From positions 1 through 64,000 of the forward strand of contig NZ_JAEUAX010000010.1 of NCBI RefSeq assembly GCF_019511645.1: a stretch of DNA of 64,000 nt, given 5' to 3'. Under the pieces are notes generated by a model. That model was not told the origin of the DNA. It ran no database searches and worked only from the letters and a program-made list of their open reading frames with translations. Positions 59,044 through 64,000 of the stretch are shown here, in pieces. Positions within the stretch are counted from its first letter, which is position 1, and each line of letters opens with the position of its first letter. The position numbers and the translations under genes were made by a program. This stretch comes from Microbacterium ureisolvens. Lineage in GTDB: Bacteria; Actinomycetota; Actinomycetes; Actinomycetales; Microbacteriaceae.

Positions 59044-59859
59044 TCAGCCGTCGAAGGGTCGCAGGATCCTGTCGATGAAGCGGCGGGTGCGCTCGTGCTG
59101 CGGACGGCTGAACAGCTCCTTCGGTGCACCTCGTTCCAGGACGATGCCGTTGTCGAAGAAGAGCACCTCGTCGGCGACCTCGCGCGCGAAGGCGAGCTCG
59201 TGCGTGACGATGACCATCGTCCACCCCTCCTCCGCGAGCTCCTTGAGCACGAGGAGAACCTCGCCGACGAGCTCCGAGTCCAGGGCGCTCGTCGGCTCGT
59301 CGAACAGGAGCAGTGCCGGCTGCAGTGCGAGGGCGCGGACGATCCCCACGCGCTGCTGCTGGCCGCCCGAGAGCTCGAACGGATAGGCGTCGCGCTTCTC
59401 GCTCAGCCCCACGCGGTCGAGGAGCGCCTCGGCGCGCGCGACCGCCTCGGCCTTCGGCACGCCGTGCGCGTGGACCGGCCCCTCGGTGACGTTCTGCAGG
59501 ACGGTTCGGTGCGGAAAGAGGTTGTGGTGCTGGAACACCATCGCGGAGCGGTCGCGCAGCGCGATCCGGTCCGCCTTCGAGACCGGCGCCGCGAAGTCGA
59601 CACGGGGTCCGTCGGCGAAGGCGACCGTTCCCGCCTCGGGTGTCTCGAGTCCGTTGAGCGAGCGGAGCACCGTGGTCTTGCCCGAGCCGCTGGGGCCGAT
59701 GAGCGCGACGACCTCGCCCCGACGCACCTCGAAGTCGACGCCGTCGAGCACGCGGTTCGTGCCGAAGGTCTTGGTGAGACCCGACACCTCGAGGAGCGGG
59801 CGATCGTCGGCAGGAGCCGGCGGGGCGAGCGCGTCGTCCGTCGGATCAATGGGCGACAT
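59044..59859 (-). CDS. polar amino acid (cystine-type) ABC ATPase
   Basis: 271 residues. Walker A GPSGSGKTTVLRSLN, signature LSGGQQQRVGIVRALAL, Walker B LLFDEPTSALD, VTHELAFAREVAD. HisP/GlnQ-like group. It overlaps the permease stop by 14 nt and completes the binding-protein-permease-ATPase operon. Confidence 0.93.
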   Translation of the reverse strand: MSPIDPTDDALAPPAPADDRPLLEVSGLTKTFGTNRVLDGVDFEVRRGEVVALIGPSGSGKTTVLRSLNGLETPEAGTVAFADGPRVDFAAPVSKADRIALRDRSAMVFQHHNLFPHRTVLQNVTEGPVHAHGVPKAEAVARAEALLDRVGLSEKRDAYPFELSGGQQQRVGIVRALALQPALLLFDEPTSALDSELVGEVLLVLKELAEEGWTMVIVTHELAFAREVADEVLFFDNGIVLERGAPKELFSRPQHERTRRFIDRILRPFDG

Positions 59860-60514
59860 AGCGGTCGAGCCTCCTCTCGATCGCGCTCTGCCCGGTGGAG
59901 AGCACGAGGCAGATGAGCCAGTAGATGAGCGCGGCCTCGAGATAGATCGCGAGGACCTCGAAGGTGAAGGCGGCGATCTGCTGCGCCTTGCGGAACATCT
60001 CCGTCACGAGGATGGTCGATGCCAGCGACGTGTCCTTGACGAGCGAGATGAACGTGTTCGACAACGGCGGGACCGACACGCGCGCCGCCTGCGGCAGCAC
60101 GATCCGGGTCAGAGTCTGGGCCTGCGAGTACCCGACGGTGTGCGCGGCCTCCCACTGGCCCTTCGGCACCGAGAGGATCGCGGCCCGCACGATCTCCGCC
60201 GCGTACCCGCCGACGTTGAGCGAGAACGCGATGATGGCGGCCGGCCACGGGTCGATCACCACGCCCACCGACGGCAGCCCGTAGAAGATGACGAACAGCT
60301 GCACCAGCAGCGGCGTTCCGCGGATCACCGACACGTAGAACCTGGCGATGTTCGAGAGCACGGGATTGCCCGACAGCCGCAGGAGCGCGACAGCGATCGC
60401 GATCACGAGCCCCAAGGCGAACGACGAGAGCGCGAGCGGGATCGTCCCGGTGATCGCGGCGAGCAGCAACGGCCAGAACGAGTCCACCAGCAGAGCCCAG
60501 GTGGTGCCATCCAT
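59846..60514 (-). CDS. polar amino acid (cystine-type) ABC permease
   Basis: 222 residues. FYVSVIRGTPLLVQLFVIFYG and EAAHTVGYSQAQTLTRIVLPQAARV (EAA loop), SLVKDTSLASTI typical of the His/Glu/Cys permease group; about five helices. Single permease, so homodimer. Closest in character to YecS/TcyL cystine permeases. Confidence 0.92.
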   Translation of the reverse strand: MDGTTWALLVDSFWPLLLAAITGTIPLALSSFALGLVIAIAVALLRLSGNPVLSNIARFYVSVIRGTPLLVQLFVIFYGLPSVGVVIDPWPAAIIAFSLNVGGYAAEIVRAAILSVPKGQWEAAHTVGYSQAQTLTRIVLPQAARVSVPPLSNTFISLVKDTSLASTILVTEMFRKAQQIAAFTFEVLAIYLEAALIYWLICLVLSTGQSAIERRLDRYVAH

Positions 60515-60543
60515 GCGGGTCCTCCCTTTGCGACAGACGACGA

Positions 60544-60573
60544 CGCCGCCCGCCCACGGTAGGACGGGCGGCG
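60544..60573 (-). terminator. intra-operon hairpin after the amino-acid-binding gene
   Basis: Stem CGCCGCCCG / CGGGCGGCG (9 bp) with a 12-nt loop between binding protein and permease genes. Same design as at 37888-37920: probably limits transcription into permease and ATPase. Confidence 0.5.
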
Positions 60574-60585
60574 CCTCGTGGGCTA

Positions 60586-61386
60586 CTACTGGGTGACGTC
60601 GGCGCCGAAGTACTTCTCGCTGATCTCGGCGAGCACGCCCTCTTCTCGCAGCTCCGCGAGGGCACCGTCGATGGCCTCGACCAGCGCTTCCTTGTCCTTG
60701 GTGAACGCGAAGGCGCTGAGGCTCGGCTCATCGGTCTCGACGGCGATCTTGAGGCCCGTCGGGCCTTCGCTCTTCTCGTAGTCGAGGAAGGTCAGGCTGT
60801 CGTTGACGGTCGCGTCGACGCGCCCCTGCTGCAGCAGCGCGACGGCCTGGGCCCAGCCCTCGACCGCCTCGACGGTGGCACCGCTCTCCTCGGCGAGCTG
60901 GTACCAGTTGCTCGTGAGCGACTGCGCCGTCGTCTTTCCGGCGAGATCCTCGAAGCTCTTGATCGAGTCGTCGTCCTCGGCCACGACGATGACGCCGGGC
61001 GACACGGTGTAGGGCTCGCTGAAGAGGTACTTCTCCTCGCGCTCGGGGTTGATCGACACCTGGTTGCCGATGACGTCGAAGCGGCCGGCGTCGAGTCCGG
61101 CGAAGATCGCGTCCCACTGCGTCTCCTGGAAGACGACCTCGAGGTCGAGCTTCTCGGCGACCGCCTCGGCGATCTCGACGTCGAAGCCGACGAGCTCGCC
61201 GGACTCGTCGTGGAACGAGAACGGGCGGTACGTGCCCTCGGTGGCGACGGTGAGGGTGCCGGGGGTCACCAAGCCGTAGTCGTCGCCATCGCCGCTGGGG
61301 ACGGGGTCGGCGGAGCCGCTGCTGCACGCGGTGAGAGCGAGGGCGGCTGCGGCGGTGAGGACGAGAGCGGTGATGCGACGTGACAT
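60586..61386 (-). CDS. amino acid (cystine-type) ABC transporter binding lipoprotein
   Basis: 266 residues. Lipobox LALTAC (Cys about 21), then the SBP family 3 fold: GTLTVATEGTYRPFSFHDESGELVGFDVEIAEAVAEKL, WDAIFAGLDAGRFDVIGNQVSIN, FSEPYTVSPGVIVVAEDD, LQQGRVDATVNDSL. AGGAAC before ATG. Ligand is probably a polar amino acid such as cystine; similarity to FliY/TcyK type by general pattern only. Confidence 0.92.
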   Translation of the reverse strand: MSRRITALVLTAAAALALTACSSGSADPVPSGDGDDYGLVTPGTLTVATEGTYRPFSFHDESGELVGFDVEIAEAVAEKLDLEVVFQETQWDAIFAGLDAGRFDVIGNQVSINPEREEKYLFSEPYTVSPGVIVVAEDDDSIKSFEDLAGKTTAQSLTSNWYQLAEESGATVEAVEGWAQAVALLQQGRVDATVNDSLTFLDYEKSEGPTGLKIAVETDEPSLSAFAFTKDKEALVEAIDGALAELREEGVLAEISEKYFGADVTQ

Positions 61387-61490
61387 GTGAGTTCCTGGTG
61401 ATGGCGTTGCTGCGTGCGAGCGGGCGTGAGGCCCGACTTTCCAGTAGAACACGGTCTCGGCCGCACAGGGTCGTCGCGTGTCGCTTTGTT

Positions 61491-61508
61491 GCTCGACAGG
61501 CTCAGCCC
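61491..61508 (-). repeat. short dispersed repeat, copy A
   Basis: Reverse strand GGGCTGAGCCTGTCGAGC. Its TGA is the stop of the nitronate monooxygenase. Nearly the same words occur at 62639-62660 in the opposite orientation. Confidence 0.5.
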
Positions 61509-62548
61509 GGGAGGCCCGCGACAAGCTCGGCGAACACCTCGGCCACGTCGTCGCTCGGCGCGAGCCCCGCGGCCTGCCCCGCCCACAGCGACACCAGCTC
61601 GCCCTCGCCCCGCTTGCCGGCCTCCGCGCGGAACTGCCCGGTGAGCCAGTTCTGCGCGGGGAACGGCGCGATGATGCCTGTCGTCTCGATCTCACGCATG
61701 GCGCGATTCGGGATGCCGCGTGCCAGGCGCCCGCTCATGGCGCGGGTGAGAACGGTCTCTGCGTCCGCGGCGTCGGCGATCGCCTGACGGTGCGCGTCGG
61801 TGGCGGCCGACTGCCGCGTGCGCAGGAAGGCCGAACCGACTTGCACGCCCGACGCGCCGAGCGCGAAGGCGGCCGCGACGCCGCGCCGATCGGCGACGCC
61901 TCCCGCCGCGATCACCGGGACGTCCACGGCGTCCACGACCTGCGGGACCAGCGCGAAGGTGCCGACGAGGGACTGCTCGGCCGGCCGCAGGAACGACACG
62001 CGGTGCCCCCCGGCCTCGGCGCCGGTGGCGACGATCGCGTCCACCCCGGCCGCCTCGAGCGCGACGGCCTCCGCGACCGTGGTAGCGGTGCCGATCACAC
62101 GGATGCCGCGGCTGCGTGCGGCCGCCACCACGTGCTCCGACGGCACCCCGAAGACCACGCTCAGCGCCGCGGGCGCAGCATCCATCACCGCCGTCATCTG
62201 GGAGTCGAGATCGGGCAGGAACTCGATCGGAGGCGTGGGGTGGGCGAGCCCCAGCTCGTCGTACAGCGGCGCGACGGCCTCGATCGCCGGCTTGAGGTCG
62301 ACCTCGCCCGGTGTGACCTCGTCGCCCGTCGGCAGCCACAGGTTCACCGCGAACGGGCGGTGCGTCGCGGAGTGCAGCGCGGCGATCGTGTCACTGATGC
62401 GGTCGGCCGAGTAGCCGTACAGTCCGTACGAGCCGAGTCCGCCGAGTTCGCTCACCGCGGCCGTCAGCTCGATGGACGAGAGTCCGCCGAAGGGGCCGAG
62501 CACGATCGGCGCGTCGATTCCGAACAGGTCCAAGAGCGTCTTCGACAT
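61502..62548 (-). CDS. nitronate monooxygenase (2-nitropropane dioxygenase-like) FMN enzyme
   Basis: 348 residues of the FMN-binding TIM-barrel family: PIVLGPFGGLSSIELTAAVSELGGLGS, RPFAVNLWLP, VFGVPSEHVVAAARSRG, DAIVATGAEAGGHR (catalytic His), VIAAGGVADRRGVAAAFALGASGVQVGSAFL. Oxidises toxic nitronates. TAGCGT (62556-62561) lies 7 nt before the ATG. The stop lies in a short dispersed repeat (61491-61508). The loop ESQ..RAEAG is usual. Confidence 0.9.
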   Translation of the reverse strand: MSKTLLDLFGIDAPIVLGPFGGLSSIELTAAVSELGGLGSYGLYGYSADRISDTIAALHSATHRPFAVNLWLPTGDEVTPGEVDLKPAIEAVAPLYDELGLAHPTPPIEFLPDLDSQMTAVMDAAPAALSVVFGVPSEHVVAAARSRGIRVIGTATTVAEAVALEAAGVDAIVATGAEAGGHRVSFLRPAEQSLVGTFALVPQVVDAVDVPVIAAGGVADRRGVAAAFALGASGVQVGSAFLRTRQSAATDAHRQAIADAADAETVLTRAMSGRLARGIPNRAMREIETTGIIAPFPAQNWLTGQFRAEAGKRGEGELVSLWAGQAAGLAPSDDVAEVFAELVAGLPG

Positions 62549-62555
62549 GCCTGAG

Positions 62556-62561
62556 ACGCTA
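62556..62561 (-). promoter_or_regulatory. leaderless -10 box of the nitronate monooxygenase
   Basis: TAGCGT on the reverse strand, 7 nt before the ATG. Confidence 0.5.
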
Positions 62562-62598
62562 CTCCCGCGGTCGCTCGCGCGCCGGAGCGGTTACGACG

Positions 62599-62626
62599 AA
62601 GGCCCCACCCTGACGGGTGGGGCCTT
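62599..62626 (-). terminator. terminator of rplKA
   Basis: 12-bp perfect stem AAGGCCCCACCC / GGGTGGGGCCTT with a TGAC loop, 35 nt beyond the rplA stop. GC-rich stem with an A/T-rich flank; symmetrical, so it could also stop transcription from the other side. Confidence 0.85.
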
Positions 62627-62638
62627 CCGCGACCTGCC

Positions 62639-62660
62639 GGTCGCTGAGCTTGTCGAAGCG
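62639..62660 (+). repeat. short dispersed repeat, copy B
   Basis: Contains GCTGAGCTTGTCGAAGCG and abuts the rplA stop codon at 62661-62663. It shares GCTGAGCnTGTCGA with copy A. Confidence 0.5.
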
Positions 62661-63353
62661 TCAGACGAGGGTGTTGACGTCCAGCGGGATGCCGGGGCCG
62701 AACGTGGTCGACACGGCGCCCTTCTGGATGTAACGGCCCTTCGAGCTCGACGGCTTCAGGCGCACGATCTCTTCGAGCGCGGCCTTCAGGTTCTCGTCCA
62801 GCTGCTCGGCAGAGAACGAGGCCTTGCCGACGACGAAGTGCACGTTGGCGTGCTTGTCGACGCGGAACTCGATCTTTCCGCCCTTGATCTCCTCGACGGC
62901 CTTGGCCGGGTTGGGGGTCACGGTGCCGGTCTTCGGGTTGGGCATGAGGCCACGGGGGCCGAGCACCTTGCCGAGGCGACCGACCTGGCCCATGAGCTCG
63001 GGCGTCGCGACGGCCGCGTCGAACGCGGTCCAGCCGCCGGCGACCTTCTCGATGAGCTCGGCGCCGCCGACCTCGTCCGCACCCGCGGCGATCGCGGCCT
63101 CAGCGGCCGGACCCGTCGCGAACACGATGACGCGGGCGGTCTTGCCGGTGCCGTGCGGGAGGATGACGGTGCCGCGCACCATCTGGTCTGCCTTGCGGGG
63201 GTCGACCGAGAGCTTGAGCGCGACCTCGACGGTCGAGTCGAACTTCGCCGAGCCGGTCTCCTTCGCGAGCGCGACGGCCTCGGTCGGGGTGTAGAACTTG
63301 TCCGCCTCGATCTTGGCGGCAGCGGCCTGGAAGGCCTTGGACTTGGTAGCCAT
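62661..63353 (-). CDS. rplA: 50S ribosomal protein L1
   Basis: 230 residues. L1 stalk protein of the ribosomal E site and classic autoregulator of the L11 operon. Typical text: [91 protein letters not shown]. Starts 14 nt after rplK; ends at the terminator 62599-62626. Confidence 0.99.
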   Translation of the reverse strand: MATKSKAFQAAAAKIEADKFYTPTEAVALAKETGSAKFDSTVEVALKLSVDPRKADQMVRGTVILPHGTGKTARVIVFATGPAAEAAIAAGADEVGGAELIEKVAGGWTAFDAAVATPELMGQVGRLGKVLGPRGLMPNPKTGTVTPNPAKAVEEIKGGKIEFRVDKHANVHFVVGKASFSAEQLDENLKAALEEIVRLKPSSSKGRYIQKGAVSTTFGPGIPLDVNTLV

Positions 63354-63367
63354 GTTTCCTATCCCCC

Positions 63368-63799
63368 TCAGTCCTCAACCGTGATGCCCATGGAACGGGC
63401 GGTGCCGGCGATGATCTTCGAGGCGGCCTCGATGTCGTTCGCGTTCAGGTCGGGCTGCTTGGTCTCGGCGATCTGGCGGACCTGCTCCTTGGTGAGCTTG
63501 CCGACCTTGACCGTGTGCGGCGTCTTCGAGCCCTTCTGCAGGCCGGCGGCCTTCTTGATGAGCTCAGCGGCCGGCGGGGTCTTCAGGATGAACGTGAAGC
63601 TGCGGTCCTCGTAGACGGTGATCTCCACGGGGATGACGTTGCCGCGCTGCGACTCGGTCGCGGCGTTGTACGCCTTGCAGAACTCCATGATGTTGACGCC
63701 ATGCTGACCGAGCGCGGGGCCGATCGGCGGCGCCGGGTTGGCTGCACCGGCGTTGATCTGAAGCTTGATCAGGCCGGTCACCTTCTTCTTCGGTGCCAT
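63368..63799 (-). CDS. rplK: 50S ribosomal protein L11
   Basis: 143 residues. 23S rRNA-binding protein of the GTPase centre. [71 protein letters not shown] and [21 protein letters not shown] are diagnostic. GAAGGA lies before the ATG. Operon with rplA. Confidence 0.99.
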   Translation of the reverse strand: MAPKKKVTGLIKLQINAGAANPAPPIGPALGQHGVNIMEFCKAYNAATESQRGNVIPVEITVYEDRSFTFILKTPPAAELIKKAAGLQKGSKTPHTVKVGKLTKEQVRQIAETKQPDLNANDIEAASKIIAGTARSMGITVED

Positions 63800-63900
63800 T
63801 CTTTTCCTTCGTTCGAGCGTCCCTCGCGGGGCGCGCTTCCACGAGCCAGGCGGGCCCTGGACGTGGTGGGATTTCGTCGCGCGATGGGCGCAACCGCTCT

Positions 63901-63906
63901 AGTCTA
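63901..63906 (-). promoter_or_regulatory. possible promoter -10 of rplKA
   Basis: Reverse strand TAGACT preceded by GGG (extended -10 look), about 100 nt before the rplK start. No good -35. Confidence 0.4.
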
Positions 63907-63964
63907 CCCGATGCCCTCCCCTGCTCCGCTCCGGGGCGCAGATCTACGGAGATGTGCACGATCG

Positions 63965-63989
63965 CGGATGCCACGGGCCGAGGCATCCG
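63965..63989 (-). terminator. hairpin upstream of rplK, probable terminator of the preceding gene
   Basis: 8-bp stem CGGATGCC / GGCATCCG around a 9-nt loop, GGATGC-based. The preceding gene (nusG is usual upstream of rplK) lies outside the window. 63800-63964 has no gene. Confidence 0.5.
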
Positions 63990-64000
63990 TCATCCTGCGC

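Overview
The window looks like chromosomal DNA of a high-GC Gram-positive bacterium of the Microbacteriaceae, most probably Microbacterium. This is an inference from roughly 70% GC, the ribosomal protein and cytochrome bd gene types, many leaderless promoters (a TAnnnT box exactly 6 nt before an ATG or GTG), dense ATGA/GTGA gene overlaps, and a LysG/LysE pair. No phage, transposase, CRISPR array, tRNA or rRNA was seen.

Layout. 1-7782: the 5' part of moaA (reverse), then cydA-cydB and cydD-cydC (cytochrome bd oxidase and its assembly exporter), with a capsule-type glycosyltransferase coupled to cydC. 7789-21296: after an SDR/DUF2867 protein and an acetyltransferase, a molybdenum block: modABC with a small HTH-TOBE regulator, then moeZ-moeA-moaC-mobA-DUF6457-moaD, then moaE, mogA and an FdhF/YdeP-type molybdopterin oxidoreductase that probably consumes the cofactor. 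21300-35442: a repeat-bearing gap, signal peptidase I, three DUF305 genes, a two-gene 'split' copper amine oxidase, an APC permease with IclR regulator, a HerA-like ATPase, a PAP2 phosphatase, an F420/quinone-family protein, a Bcr/CflA-type exporter and a DUF3105 protein. 35523-40570: a sugar ABC importer without ATPase, with divergent LacI.

40644-41850 is rplJL with its L10 leader, and 62661-63799 is rplKA. The 21 kb between them is accessory: a pterin-dehydratase/VOC fusion, a YqaJ nuclease, an RNA ligase/phosphodiesterase, an amidohydrolase-oligopeptide ABC operon under a divergent TetR, a MarR-controlled drug exporter, a quinone reductase, lysE with a lysG broken by one amber codon, an acylphosphatase, an amino-acid ABC importer and a nitronate monooxygenase.

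Most interesting points: (1) a copper amine oxidase apparently split into a membrane-anchored N2/N3 protein and a wall-anchored catalytic protein whose Asn before the cofactor tyrosine is Trp; (2) an intergenic repeat with terminal inverted repeats, two copies, one beside three tandem 29-bp units; (3) a palindrome carrying both divergent -35 boxes between the amidohydrolase and tetR; (4) the amber codon in lysG; (5) an over-represented word GGATGC/GCATCC that also builds several terminator stems.
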